DNA of 64,000 nt from contig RPFO01000156.1 of the NCBI GenBank assembly GCA_009746045.1, positions 6,616,125 to 6,680,124 on the forward strand, read 5' to 3'. The notes under the pieces are model-generated. The model was not told the DNA's origin. It was given only the letters and a program-made list of their open reading frames with translations, and searched no databases. Below are positions 10,701-25,700 of this stretch, one piece after another. The position numbers were made by a program, and so were the translations under genes. Source of the DNA: Mesostigma viride (Eukaryota > Streptophyta > Mesostigmatophyceae > Mesostigmatales > Mesostigmataceae). Position 1 is the stretch's first letter. Every line of letters begins with the position of its first letter.

Positions 10701-13700
10701 TGGCAGACAGGGAGAATCGGGAACAAGTGCGAAGGCTTCTTATTCAAAACAGAAAACACACGACGAGAATTATGGAAAAAGCAGTCACACGTGCCAGGGG
10801 TTTCACAGCGGAAAGGTCCTCAGGACTTCCGTCTGCGTGGAAAACCGGCATGCCCAAACGTGCCTGATTTAAGGTGGTCGATCCTGGAGTTAAGGTCTGC
10901 GATGATGGTTGTCTTTGCTCCCAGTTCTGCCTGCGCGCTCTGTGGGAGGGGGAACAGCGCACCATGCAGCGAGCACCGTCCGACATGCACGCCCAAGAAG
11001 CACCACACGACAAGCGTCACAAAACAAGCACCGCCAAAAAACCAAACAAAAAACAGCAAATGAAGCAAGGGCCATCACGCTCTCTTTCTCTTTATCATGG
11101 CATTCCTATTTTTGTTCGTATAACAACTTTATTGTTTGAATAATGTGAAAATAGTGATTTTGAAAAAAGAGTAGGTTTCATCCTGGCTCAAAATTACGCT
11201 TGCGAGGACTTAACGCAAGTACAGATGGTAGTTCTTGACACCGACCACATAGTTTGCGGCAGCACAACCTCCATCTCTGTGAATATGTGTCACACATGCC
11301 AAGGCCCGTTGACACTTGAAAGGCTATCTACCAAAGGCAAGACGCACGGATGCCGGCTTAACGACACGGTGATGGGAAAAGGGCTAGCAGGAGGCCTTTC
11401 ATGCATGACTTGACCGGTGACATGCCTCATAGAAAGGCGGGGGAGGCGGATACAGAAAGCCATGCCATACGAGCCCCTGAAAAACGGACCCCCCGATAAA
11501 CGAACTCATGCCAACGGAACATACCCGCAGTTCGTAGATGGCCTTGGCAGACTCGGCCAACGCCGCGCGGACCTCGTTGCGAGCCTGCAGGGAGGATCCA
11601 GGAGGGGCAGGTGCCAGTAGGCATTTGGGCAGCACACGGGCCGCCGGCGAGAACGAGGGTGAGCATCACTGACAAGAACACGACATCATGCGTCAGCGCG
11701 AAAAAAAAGACAAAGCGTCCAGGGGCGATCTGGCGTACACCCAAGGGACAGGAAGGCTCCCGCGCGGCTCTGCTGGGAACCGAGGTAGGTGGCGGGTGAC
11801 CGGTGGGCTCTCGGCATGGGCACTCGGAGGGGAAAAAAGTGGCTAGGTACTTTGTCCAGGAGGTGAACAGTCATTAATCGAGTCAGTAGGGGAGTCAGTC
11901 AGTAATAATTCCAGTAGTAATTCCATTTCAGTTCTCACTGTAGTAAGGTATATCATCCATCCATTGATACCCGCCCCTATCTCGACCAACCAGCAGGCAC
12001 CACCGTCACGTCTGTCAGCCAGCAGCCACCTACCCTCCCCTCTATCTGCCCCAGGCTACCCGCCGTTACCTCGGTCAGCCGCTCGTTCGCCCCCTCCGAG
12101 TTCTTCTTCAACTTCTCTGCCTGCTCCCGCGCCGCCTCCAGCTTCTCCTCCAGCAGCGCCGATCGGTCATTCACCGCCGCCGTCACCCCATATGACTCAG
12201 CCAGCCCTTTCTGCGCCGCCGCCAGCGCTGCAGCCAGGTCCGCCTTCTCCCTCTGCACCTCATGGAGCGTGATCATGAGCTTTTTCAAGGCCTCCATGTC
12301 ACTGCTGCTGCCCACATCGTGACCCCCGCCCTCGTCGCCACTGAAATCGCTACCAATGCCCGATGCCGCGTCGTGGTCCCGATGCGCCCCACTGCTCTCA
12401 GCCTCACTTCGGAGCAGGCGCTTCTCCTGGACTGTGTCCTGCCCTTGGGCCACACTTCGCGCGATCCCTGTGGGCACGCCCGGGTTGTCAGGGACGTCCG
12501 ATGAGACATGCCGCGCCGACTTGGGGCCTTCCTTGCTGCTATCATTAGCAGCACCACCCGCTATCCCCCCACTACCTGCCCCACTGACTGCTGCCGTACC
12601 GGCCGAGCTCACTTGCCCCCTGCCTTGGCCCCGCGTCACACCCTGCTTCCGATCCGCTGTCCCTGGCCGCGCGTTCCCACCAGCCTGGCCGGCCCCCTTC
12701 TGGGGCTTACTGCCATGCGCGGGCGATGCATCCCCCTGGCTGTGACCTGAGGGGGCGCGCTCCCCCCCTGCGTCTGCCTCTGCTGCTGGGGCTCGCGGTA
12801 AAGGCTCTGCGTCACGAGTTGCATCAGCACGGCTACCAGCCTCACCGCTCGCTTGGCCGCCAGGCTTCCGGGCTGAAGGTAACAATTCGCCCGTTCCTGA
12901 TGGCAAGGCGCTCGCGTCCTGCGAGATCACCCCCCGATTCTTACCTGCTTTGCCCCCTTGGCACCCCCTTTGGCGCTCTTGCCGCTGGGGGGCCCCGCGC
13001 CATGCGCCTCCCCCCCGCCCCCCTCCCTGCTGCCCCCACCCTGTGCCCTCCCTTCCCCCGTCTTTTGGCTGCCCTTGCCCCCCCCTGCAGGGTGCCCGCT
13101 GCCCTTATCCTGCGGAAGGGACACGGTCGCAGCCGCGGTTCCGGCGCCCGATCCACTGCCCTTGCGACTTGCCGCCCTCTCCAGCGACGCGTTGACTTTA
13201 CTGTCCTGTTTGCTGTCCTGCTGAGGTGTCACCTCGAGACTGAATGCGCTCCCGCTATCCTCCCCCTCATCCCCCGCGTGAGAAAGCGTGCTGGACCCTT
13301 TCCTGCTGCCGCGCGAATGGCCCTTGTGGCCGCCATGGTGGTGGCCATGGTCACCGTGGTGGTCGGTGGGCGAGCCTGGCAGCCCGCTGGTCATCGTGCC
13401 GATGCAGCGCGTGAAGTACCCGCCGACCACCAGCCGGCGCTGGGGCAGCGTCTCCTCGCGCATCGCGATGGGCCGCTTTGAGAAACGGGCGTCCAGGTCC
13501 TCGAACAGCCGCTTGGTGGCGTCCAGGGACCCCGTAAGGTCGTGCACCAGCTTGTGCTCGATGTCGTGAATGACCTGGCAGTCACGAGCGCCGATGGTAC
13601 GCCCCACGTGGACAAAATACCCTCGCTTAGTCGAAAAAGATCCGCTTGCTAGATGGCACACGATTCATTTGGCAGCAACTATTTCTGGGCAGTAGCCCTT

Positions 13701-16700
13701 GTTTATTTATACACCAGTTTACTACTAAAACTTTTACAGAAAGGAACATGAATATTTTACGGGACGGTGGATCATGTCACATGCATCGATTGTCTCAGGG
13801 TGATATGGTGTAAAGGATGCTTTCTGGCTTGCCAGGATGGTTCCTGCACAGCCTCTCTGCACACGCTTGTGTGCAGCATTCAGGGACCATGGCTATTTGC
13901 CAAGTGTCAACGTGCCTGAGTGCTGGACACAAATGGGCGCGGTGGTGTTGGACAGCACCAGTGTCGTCAGAGCAAGCATATTCCCTGTTCATACTCCATA
14001 GTTGATCTCCATTCTAACTAGGTCTCTTACATGGCCTTAACTAACTATTTCCCAAGACGGTCGCTGATGGGCACCGGGTAAGGGTGTGCGCACCGAGAGA
14101 AGGGGAAGAGAGGGGGGGGGGGGTAAAATCCCCTGTTGTGGCTTGCATCGTACCACACCCTCGTCTCCCCTTGCCCACCACCAGCCTCTACCCACGCTCC
14201 CCTCTCCTCGCCACCGAAAAAGGCCTCCCTCCCCTTGGCCACCTGCGTGGCCTGTCCCCTCATCCCCCCTCGCCCCTCCTCACCTTGCCCATCTGCATGA
14301 CCAGCTTGGCGGCCGTCTTGGTGGGGAAGTCAAGCCGGCCCTGGTAGTGCATCAACTTGCCGCGGAGACGGGGCTCCAAGTCCACCCAAGCCGCCTTCAT
14401 CGCCATGTACTGGGTTGGGGTGAGGTGGGGCGGCATTGCGCAGGGGTCCGAGTGGTAGGGGTCCATGAATGGGTGGCGACGGACATGGAAGTGCATGGAA
14501 AAATGCAGATGGGCGATGCCTACGTGGGGTGACTAAGATTTGGCAGACCATGCCTGGGGCATCATTATACCACTAGCGTAACTCCCCCATCCATGCTGTC
14601 AGTTGACATCATCCGCACACCTGCTCGTGCGCCCACCCCGACTCATGCTCTTCGTTGCCAGCACCCTTTGCGCTGCGACCCAGCAGCGAGTATTTTCTGG
14701 CGACCTTGTAGAACGCCTGCGGGGGGGCAGCACACAACCCAGAAACCAAGGATGAGCACGTGAAAATCCAGCCCATGACGGCCGCAGGTCTAGAAGGAAG
14801 GAAGAAGTCCTCCTGTAGCTTGTGGCGGCGGAACCCGCCGCACCCAACGAGACCTCAGTGGCATGCAGCGGTGGGTAGACACGGAGCACACATGTGGCTG
14901 CATCCAGCGGTGCCTGCGGTGGATAGAAAAGGACAAATCATTAAGGCTTTGCAAGGAAAACATGTCTTAGGTGGTTGGTCCCCATTTTACGCATAAATAG
15001 CAGGCCGCGAGCATGCTTCCGTCAACTCGCTGAGTGGGTCAGATGGCAGCGATACTGGTACTATCATTTTTCTAGCTAGCACACGGGGTTGTGCACCGCA
15101 ATCGTGCAACCATTGCCAGGCTGCCGCACGGCATGCAGTGCACGTGGCAGGTGAAAAATATGCCGGCCACAAACCAAACTGAGTAAGACTTGAGACAGGC
15201 AACCTTGATGTTTGAGACAGGGTAGGCCCACCTTGGCAGACCCTTAAGAGTCCTGATGATATGAGCACCGGCATCTATATCAAGGGCAGCAAGAACCAGG
15301 GAAGCATTGTCTAATACTACTCTGAGAAGATCATTTCTATCGAAAACGTGAACAATGCGACCACGGCATACCATCTTGTCCCTCACCCACCCATAACATA
15401 TGTCCATGTTGGCCCACAGTCAAGCCACTCAGCCACCATTATCCGCCTAATACTAGCCACCATTCGTAGCCACCGTGGCCCCACCTTTGGGTCGACAACG
15501 TCGCCCGTTGCACAAACACTATCTTAACCACCACCCTTGACAACCGTGGGCCATGGCCCACCTTTGGGTCGATCACGTCGCCGCCCCCCGAGAGCTGCAC
15601 CGCCTCGCGGTACATACGCAGCGCCTCACGTTCGGTAAAGCTGGCGTCCAAGGACCAGATCAGGCCCTGCCATGGCGCACGGACGGGGGGAACCAAGCGG
15701 GCAAAGAGAGCACGGCAAGTTTGCGGTCAGGGTCATGTGAGCGGTGGGGTGAGCGGTGGAGTCCCTGGCAGGGTCCTTCCCCGCAACACGAGGGTACCAG
15801 ACTAGCTGTCATGGCAGAAGGTGGCCATCTATACCTCTGGGCACCTGCCTTAAGTGGTGCTGCTAGTGATTGCAAACAATTAGCAAAAAGGAAAATGAAA
15901 AGAAACCCAAAGTTAGCTCATCAATTGTTACATGAAGTCAAAAAGTCAACACGTACAGGCTGCTGGCCATTATAGCCTTTTCATATATCTGCCATCAGCC
16001 ACCTTGTCCATGGGCTCACCACTGCAAAGAATGTTCAGAATGGAAATGCCTGTGTGCCCCCCCCCCCCCCCCCCCCCCCCGCCCCCCTTCCCCCCTCCTC
16101 CCCCTGCCCGTCATGGGCTATCGCTAGGTCTAGCCACCCTACCCGCCAGCCCGTGCCACCGTAAACCATGCGGCTACCTGCACAATCCCTGGAACCGATG
16201 TCCCCTTATGGCTTCCAGCCACCTTCCGAAAAACCTCAGCCTAACCCAGCCCTTTGCAAAAGCTCTTCTCTGACACGATTCTCTGAGTTACTTCTCTGAA
16301 GCAATTTTCTAGAATGTTTCTCGAGGACATGTTTCAGATGCAACGCTTTTCTCTAGCCACACTCTGTTTAGAATTTAGACGATCTAGAACACCGATTCAC
16401 AACGCCAATTCAGAGCGCCGATTTAGAGCGCCGATTAAGAACGCCTCTCTAACAGCGCCGCATCGTCCAGGGGCCCAGGCCCGCCCACCTGGAACTCGGT
16501 GAGCTGCAGCACGCCGTCGCCGTTCTCGTCGTACTCCAGGAAGCGGGTCTGCAACACGCTCTGGCGCACGCCGTCGTGGTACGCCCACTCCTCAACCAGC
16601 ATCGCAGCCACCTCGTCGAAGCTGAACATGCCAATTGTCTCCAGGTGGGTGCGCCACTCGCGGTCCAGGGTGCCCAGGTGGGTGAGCACGCGCGAGCAGA

Positions 16701-19700
16701 AGGCCTCACCTACGCCAGAGCACACGCTGGCAGGAAGGGGCAGGCGGAAAGGAGGCAGGCAGGAAGCGTCCAAAAGGGTCAAAAGAGAAGAAAAGCCAGC
16801 TTCCCTGCACAGCCTACCCGCCCTGCCTCAACTGTCTGCCCTGATGCGGGATGGCAAGAACTAACAATACTGCTATCTCAATCGTACATCACCAAGCAAT
16901 GCGGAGGCTGAAGTGATTCGGGGAGGGGAGCAGCCCAAAAGCATGCTCATCCGTCATAACCCAGGCTACCACAAAGCAAGGGGCGGTGACATGCACAGGA
17001 AAACACCTAGCTATTCCTTGCACTCCATGACCTCCTGAAAGAGCCACACGCTTAGTGACAAAATGCAGCACTGGGCGTTCAGCACTTTGTCTTCGATGGC
17101 TTTGGCTCCTTGGCCTCCTAACACAGCCTCCTAACGAAGGAGGTGCGTGACTCATAAATACTCTACCATTGAATACTAAATGCTGTGAACAGATGGCGGG
17201 TGGCCAGGGGCGGGGTTACATACGCCATCAGCACGTCGTGGATGTGGCCATAGGACACCCAGGCAGTCCCATCGGGTGCACGGGCGAGCTGCATGCGCAG
17301 CAGCTTGGGGCTGGCCGCGCGCGAATAGAAATCAAGGAACAGCTCCACGCCGTCCGCGTCGATGCCGTCGCGGATGCCAGCAACACGCTCAAACGTGGCG
17401 GCTGCCAGGGCGCAGGGTGCAGGGGTGCAGGGGTGCAGGGGTGCAGGGGTGCAGGGGTGCAGGGGCAGGCAGGCATGCGGTACCATGCAAGGACGGGCAT
17501 ATCGTGAGACAGTTAGGCATTGAGTGCACTCATGACAATCAAGCGCACACACACTCATCTTCGAACAGCTATCGGGTTGCTTGCCCTTTCCCATCCACGA
17601 ATACCAGCAGTATTTATGGCCGCTGGTTTTCTACCACTGCGCACACACTCTAATTCATTCATGTGCCCACATGCACCAGCACACGCACACAGTGTGCATC
17701 CACAGGCGCTCATCGACGGGCGCATGGCATCTGTACACATGGCACCCTGTGCTGCATGCGCTGGCCTTCATGTCACCATTATCCCGCAGGAACCACTTCC
17801 GCCTCTCTTACACCAACATGCCCACGGTCTGCATTTTTCTTTTCTGCCACAGAAGCGCTCAAGTCATTTCCCAGTGCCATATCCCAATCGCCCAGTGCCA
17901 TACGTTGGGCACTTGGCTCCACACAAGTCATCGGTGCATCTCGTGCCATACGTTGGGCACTTGGCTCCACACAAGTCATCGGTGCATCTCGTGCCATGCG
18001 TTGGGCACTTGGCTCCACACAAGTCATCGGTGCATCTCGTGCCATACGTTGGGCACTTGGCTCCACACAAGTCATCGGTGCATCTCGTGCCATACGTTGG
18101 GCACTTGGCTCCACACAAGTCATCGGTGCATCTCGTGCCATGCGTTGGGCACTTGGCTCCACACAAGTCATCGGTGCATCTCGTGCCATGCGTTGGGCAC
18201 TTGGCTCCACACAAGTCATCGGTGCATCTCGTGCCATACGTTGGGCACTTGGCTCCACACAAGTCATCGGTGCATCTCGTGCCATGCGTTGGGCACTTGG
18301 CTCCACACAAGTCATCGGTGCATCTCGTGCCATACGTTGGGCACTTGGCTCCACACAAGTCATCGGTGCATCTCGTGCCATGCGTTGGGCACTTGGGCTC
18401 CACACAAGTCATCGGTGCATCTCGTGCCATGCGTTGGGCACTTGGGCTCCACACAAGTCATCGGTGCATCTCGTGCCATGCGTTGGGCACTTGGCTCCAC
18501 ACAAGTCATCGGTGCATCTCGTGCCATACGTTGGGCACTTGGGCTCCACACAAGTCATCGGTGCATCTCGTGCCATACGTTGGGCACTTGGGCTCCACAC
18601 AAGTCATCGGTGCATCTCGTGCCATACGTTGGGCACTTGGCTCCACACAAGTCATCGGTGCATCTCGTGCCATGCGTTGGGCACTTGGCTCCACACAAGT
18701 CATCGGTGCATCTCGTGCCATGCGTTGGGCACTTGGGCTCCACACAAGTCATCGGTGCATCTCGTGCCATACGGTGGGCACTTGGCTCCACACAAGTCAT
18801 CGGTGCATCTCGTGCCATGCGTTGGGCACTTGGCTCCACACAAGTCATCGGTGCATCTCGTGCCATGCGTTGGGCACTTGGCTCCACACAAGTCATCGGT
18901 GCATCTCGTGCCATGCGTTGGGCACTTGGCTCCACACAAGTCATCGGTGCATCTCGTGCCATACGTTGGGCACTTGGCTCCACACAAGTCATCGGTGCAT
19001 CTCGTGCCATGCGTTGGGCACTTGGGCTCCACACAAGTCATCGGTGCATCTCGTGCCATGCGTTGGGCACTTGGGCTCCACACAAGTCATCGGTGCATCT
19101 CGTGCCATGCGTTGGGCACTTGGCTCCACACAAGTCATCGGTGCATCTCGTGCCATGCGTTGGGCACTTGGGCTCCACACAAGTCATCGGTGCATCTCGT
19201 GCCATACGTTGGGCACTTGGCTCCACACAAGTCATCGGTGCATCTCGTGCCATACGTTGGGCACTTGGCTCCACACAAGTCATCGGTGCATCTCGTGCCA
19301 TGCGTTGGGCACTTGGCTCCACACAAGTCATCGGTGCATCTCGTGCCATGCGTTGGGCACTTGGCTCCACACAAGTCATCGGTGCATCTCGTGCCGTACG
19401 TTGGGCACTTGGCTCCACACAAGTCATCGGTGCATCTCGTGCCATGCGTTGGGCACTTGGGCTCCACACAAGTCATCGGTGCATCTCGTGCCATGCGTTG
19501 GCCACTTGGCTCCACACAAGTCATCGGTGCATCTCGTGCCATACGTTGGGCACTTGGCTCCACACAAGTCATCGGTGCATCTCGTGCCATACGTTGGGCA
19601 CTTGGCTCCACACAAGTCATCGGTGCATCTCGTACCATACGTTGGGCACTTGGCTCCACACAAGTCATCGGTGCATCTCGTGCCATGCGTTGGGCACTTG

Positions 19701-22700
19701 GCTCCACACAAGTGATCGGTGCAGTAGAGCCTCCCGCCGCGTGCCTTTGCCCACTTTACCCCAGGGAGAACCATCCCCTCACTTGTCCGTTTCCGCCTTC
19801 AACCCTCCGCTCTCTTGCATTTGTCCAACTGTAAACGCCTCCCCTCGCTTGTCCTTGGCCAAACAACACCTGAACCGCTCTGGTCAGATAGAGCAATACG
19901 CCTCCCCTCGCTCGACCTTGTCCACCTTTACACCTCGCTTCTCTCGTCCTTTGACACGAGCGGATGCCTCCCCTCGCTAGCCCTTGGGCAAACAACTTCG
20001 ACCCTCAACCCACGTGCCCTTATCCTCTCGAACCGCAAAACAACTCACCTCGCTTGTCCTTGCCGGACACGGCCTTGAGCGTGGCGAGAAACTGGCTGAG
20101 CTTGGCCTCCGCGATCGACGGGAAGCCGTATTTAGACAGGTAGAAGTCAAACAGAAACTCCTGCATCGACTGCGGGCGCGCGCCGCGGGAACGGTCGACC
20201 GCGTCCACCCCTATCTTGGCCCAGTACACGTCCTGGTGACGGTGGTGGGGTGGGGCCGGGGGGGAGCGTGCGTTTTTTTGGCATGTGTACAGTGGCATGT
20301 CAGGGCCCAGTCCACATGCTGGCGGTGGTGGTTGTGTGTGTGTGTGTGTGGGGGGGGAGGAGCGTGTGGCTTCTCGGGCACGCACATCAAATGTCACTAA
20401 GTATAGTGTAGAGACTGGCATGTATTAGGGGCCCAGCACGCGTCCTGGTATGGTGTGGGGGGGTGCAACATGAGGGGTTGCATGCAGTGTTTGTTAGTAG
20501 AGGCATGTAGCAGTAGTAGTCCTAGTTATGGAGGGCTATCAGGGGAAAGAATAGAATAACATTGGCACGTGCCATCCTGATGTGGACCAGCGGTAGTGAT
20601 TATACATCCTCCGCACATAAGAAATCATTGATAGGAAGACCACCGTAGTCCCACGGAGAGGAACGCCAGAAACTAACAACACACACATGAGATGAAACAC
20701 AGGAGATGAATGGAGTGAGTAGAATTACTTAAAACAAGAAGCGTTTGAGCAAGTGAATGACATGAAACGCCCGTTTACGGTGGGGGGGCCACCCCCCGGT
20801 ATCGATGTACATCTCATGTGCCAACTAGACACGTTGGCTCCACGGGCGGGTGCGGGGTAGGAGCACCCACTGGCAGGAAAATACATGCGACATCGCCAAC
20901 TAGACATAATCCTGTACATGCAGGTGGCAGATGCAAGCACCCACCAATATAGTAATACACGCACACGGTGATGTAGCCAAATAGTCATACCCTTCATTTA
21001 GTTCATTGGGGGGTGGCGGATGGCAGCACCCACCGCTATGATCGCGTCGAGGTCATCTTGGGAGATCAGCGTGACCGCACGCGGGTCTTTGGAGCGCTCC
21101 TCCGCCTTGAGAAACAGCATTGGCGCCATGTTGCCGCGGTGCTGCGCAACCCCCTCGCCCTTGGCCTTGCCGCCGCCACTCGGCGCCCCGTCCTTAAGGA
21201 ACCCGCTGCTGGCAAACTTGTGCGCGAAAAACTCGTGCACCCACGTCTGCGCCATGGGCATGCGCTTGTGCTCGAATATGGCCCTGGTGGCACGGGTATA
21301 GCAAGTCGGATTTGAGGGAGAAGGGAATGGGCATGCGCCTGTTCTCAGATATGGCCCTGGTGCCATATACATGGCCGGTGGAGTGCAAGGCTTGACGTGC
21401 ATGGGCATGACACTGTCCACAAGCATCGCTCTGGTAGCGAGCAGACACAAGGTAGCAAATCATGTAAATAGTAGTAGATAGCTATATAGTAGTAGATAAG
21501 CATTTAGTAGTAGATATACATGTAGTTGTAGATATTGCAGTGGAAGGCATTTAGAGGGCCAGATGCCCAGGACAGGGCCTCAAGTGTGGGACTGAGACGC
21601 TCTGGCCATGCATGTAGCAGGTAAGTCTCGGCCTACAGCACCAGGCTTTGAGGGAATGTGTTCGTGGGCGTAACTTGTCGGGGGAGTGGGGGCGCAGGTT
21701 GATGGGAATGAGGTGTTGGGTTTGAGGACTTACCAAAAAAAGATAATAGCTTGAAGGGGAAGGACTTGAGCGCAAGGTTCGACAAACATGGTTTAGCATT
21801 CAGGAATTGGAGGCTGGCGTCGACGACTAGCATAAGAGCCTCACAGGGTCAGGGTTCGGTTTTGATCACTTTTAGCAACAGACCTGGCCATATGGGGCTA
21901 AACGCAGCCTAACCCATGTCCGTTTGCCAGACAAAATGCAGAATTTTCCTGTTTTACACCCCTCGACGGGCGCGGTGCAGACTCAACGAGCACACACGTG
22001 GTGAGAGTGGTATTTATTCCCATGTATATCCAATTACTACCTTGGCTAAAAACATTACGGACCTCCTCGCGTCATCTAACACTTCCTGCCTGCCATTCCC
22101 GCCCCTTCTCTCTCCCCCCCCCCCCCCCCCCTCCGCCCCCTCCGTTCCTCACTTTCCATCCTCACCTTAACAGCTGCGCCACCCCAAACTCCTCGTCCTG
22201 CCACTCCGCCACCACCATTCGGCCCAGCTTGTCCTCCCACTGATGCAGCCACACGAGCAGCGGCAGTGGCGACTCGTCTGCGCAGGGACAGGAAGACACA
22301 CACGTCCGGAGAGTAGACATGCACCGGGGTGGGGGAAGACAAGCAAGACCGTCATACAACAAAGTGGCAGACAGGCACCAAGACAAGAGCCGATAGGAAA
22401 GAGGAGCAAACAGCCACGCCGGAGCACACAGGCGCAAAATTTCATAATGCATGCAACCAAAGAGCAGCCAGCCAACCAGGCATGCGAAAAGCCAAGCTGA
22501 AACAGGCCCACACATGCACAAGCCCAACCAGGCAGCCAGGCAGGAAACATGCCAGCCCTCCTCCCCATTTCCTCTCACTTTCCAATCGCAATGACACCCA
22601 GTCCCAGTTTACCGTAACTGGAAGGAAGCACTTCCGTACCATGAAAGTACCAGCCGGCGAGTGTCGCAGGCTCCCACATGCAACTGGGATGGAAGTGGGT

Positions 22701-25700
22701 AAGTCCTCAAGGCTGGTGAAAGGGTGCTTCCAGACGCAATAACGACGGGATGTGGTGTAAGCCCTCAAGGCTGGTCAAAGGGTGCTTCAGGGCGCGACAA
22801 CAACGTGATGTGGTGTAAGCCCTCAAGGCTGGAAAAAGGTTGCTTCAAGGTGGGACAACAACGTGATGTGGTGTACGTCCTCAAGGTGTAACCACGAATG
22901 TGGTATTGCGCACAGGGCGTGCAATGAGCCGATAATTCTTTCCCACGGTTGCCATCATGTGAACACACTGAATGCGGGCACAGGTCTAACCAAACGCGTA
23001 AATGAGCATAACCAAAAGTGTAACTTAGCATGTCACGTGATAGTGATGCTCTTGCAAGCAAATGCTCATAATAATTATTCCCAACGCACCCTGCAGCCAC
23101 GTCTCCAGCTCCTCCACCAGTGTACGGTTGCGCATGCAGACCTTGCCGCAACGCTTGACACCACCGATCCGTGCCCGGCCCCCTTTCTTCTTCACGCCAT
23201 CAACGGCCCCGCCCTCGCCCTCGTCGTCGTCCGCCAGCAGTAGCTTGGCGATGGTGAGGTCTTTCTCCTGGAGGCGTGCCTCGTATGACTCCACCTGCAG
23301 GTGCAGAGGGCGCACGGTCGTGTGACAAAGGACCTAGTGTGACCATGCGACTAAGAACATGCAGTGTGACCAAGAAGCCCATGTGGGGCCAAGCATGGGA
23401 GCGTGACAAGACCCAGCTGGGTGTTCCATTCGGCATGTCTAACTGTTTTACGGTTCAGTTGTTACATGGTCCGTGTTTGGCATGACGAACCACAAACAGC
23501 CTGGGGGAGAAGGCAAGTGTGGGCATATCCCTCGAGCACTCACCCCGCCACGCCCTCAAGCCTTCACGCCTCCACCCTCACAAACTACTGCCCTTGCCCC
23601 GACCAGCAATCGCCGACCCCGCCCACCTCGAGCAGAATCGGCTTCTCCTACCCTACAAAAAACTATTGAACGCTACGCAAAAGCCGGTTTACTCACCTCC
23701 TCCTTCCAGTCCTTGAGCAGCGTCTTCTTCTCCTCGTCCTGCATCACCTTGGTCGCCGCCATCACCTTCTCATGCGAGTTGTGCATCAGGGAGATGCGGG
23801 CCCTGGCAGGGGGGAAGATGGGGAGAAAAGGCAGGAGGAAGGGGTGGGAGGGGAGAACATAGAGAGATGAAGGGGAAGAGGGTAGGGGGAGGAGGGGAAC
23901 AGGGGCAGGGGGGGGGGGGGGGGGGGGGGGAGAGGGGTGAAACGGGGTCGAGGGGAAGGGATAGGGACGGCAGGGGGGAGGCACAAAGGCATCCATTTAT
24001 GACAGGTAAGTTAGCACAGCTTGCGGCCTCCCCCAAACGGCTCTATGGGTGGATAAAACGAGGTGCACACGCAGCATGGCCAGGACAGCCCAGTCGCTCA
24101 GTTGCTCAGCGCCTTCCTGACCCAGATGGGGGTGTTACCCACTACTGTTAATTAATTAATTATTAGTACCCACTACTATACTTCGGTAACATGTTGTATG
24201 GGGCATGTTCCCAAGCGCTTGCTGGCCGGCAGCTCCTCCGGACATGCAGGGGGGAAGAAGCTAGCCACGGGTTACCAGGGAGCGAGGTCTGATCACAGGC
24301 AGGCGCTCAAGGGTAGCCAATATGCAACCAGAGGGTGTGCAACCAAACACGTTGTTGTTGGGGAATCCAGGTGGGGGAGATATGCTGTGTTGTGGGATAG
24401 GTCAACCGGTGGAGCGATTTAGTAAGGAGCAGTTTAGAGATGGTGTACAGGATATACTCTGCGTGGAAGTGTTTATGGAAAAGATCTAATGGTAGGCGAT
24501 GGTCAATTACTTAGCAGCCATTATAGTACTTAAATAACAACCATCCGTAATCAATAGACATCCATGGTGGTGCTTGAATAACACACTATCACTGAACGAT
24601 TGACATCCATGGTGGTACTTGAATAACAACTATCTGTAATCAATTGACATCCATGGTAGTGTTTGAAATGACAACTATCGGTAAGGGACTGACATCCATG
24701 GTAATTGATGCATTACAGTCTGTAATGCATTGACTGGTATCCTCAGCCGGGCTTGAGCAGGTACTGGGCATCCCTATTGGTTGGCCGTACATCCACGAGC
24801 CAGACACACAAGCGCCTCATTCTTGTTTATTTGATAGGTAGCACTAGTCTGCCTATCGACCAATCAATGGCATGAGCGCTGTGTTCTTGTTCTCGGGTAC
24901 ACATGAGTGCTGTACCACAACCCATGGTGTAGAGGAAGCAATATGGTGCCCACATAAGCATCACATTCTTGTTCTTAAATAGGCACTAAGAATAACCTCG
25001 TGAATATAACCTTAAATGGTAGGTGGCCACCCACATTAGCGCCTCATTCTTGTTCTTCAGCTCCTCCATGTACGCCAGCTGCTTCTGTGCAGACTCCAGC
25101 TGAGAGCGGAGCTGTGGAGGGCCCATGGGAAAAGGTCCAGGGGGAGGGGGAGGGGGGAGGGGAGGGGGAGGGGGGAGGGGAGGGGGAGGGGGGAGGGGGA
25201 GGGGGAGGGGGAGGGGGGAGGGGGGAGGGGGGAGGGGGGAGGGGGGGAGGGGGAGGGGGAGGGGAGGGGGAGGGGGAGGGGGGAGGGGAGGGGGGGAGGG
25301 GAGGGGGAGGGGGAGGGGGAGGGGGAGGGGGAGGGGGAGGGGGGAGGGGGGAGGGGGGGGAGGGGGAGGGGGGAGGGGGAGGGGGAGGGGGGGAGGGAGG
25401 GGGAGGGGGAGGGGGGAGGGGGGAGGGGGAGGGGGAGAGTTGAAGGGTGCGTGTGGAGGGCGGAGCAAGGGTTCACGTTGGGCCGCCTCGTTCTGATGCC
25501 GAACACCACCATGCCATGCCCCAAATGAAAACATCAGGGAAACCCTACAGGAAAGGTATAAGGTAAGTCAGTAGGTTGATAAATCCAGCACGCCATGGAC
25601 ACCTAAAGACTTTCGAAAGAATTGTCATTTCTCGTCGAGTACCGCCCAATTACTTGCCCCAGGACAGCTGGCATGTCCGCTTGGTTGCTTGCTCATGGCA

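Noticed and set aside
17888-19722. CRISPR-like array
   Set aside because: Units are contiguous with no unique spacers, and the context is eukaryotic.
17520-19980. Three overlapping plus-strand ORFs of 720-800 codons and several minus-strand ORFs
   Set aside because: All are products of the 48-bp repeat, whose length is a multiple of three. The region is an intron of the minus-strand gene and the frames shift at each 49-bp unit.
24986-25534. ORFs of 120-180 codons rich in Pro/Leu or Gly/Arg/Glu
   Set aside because: Purine satellite; only the short 25035-25111 stretch at one end is a real exon.
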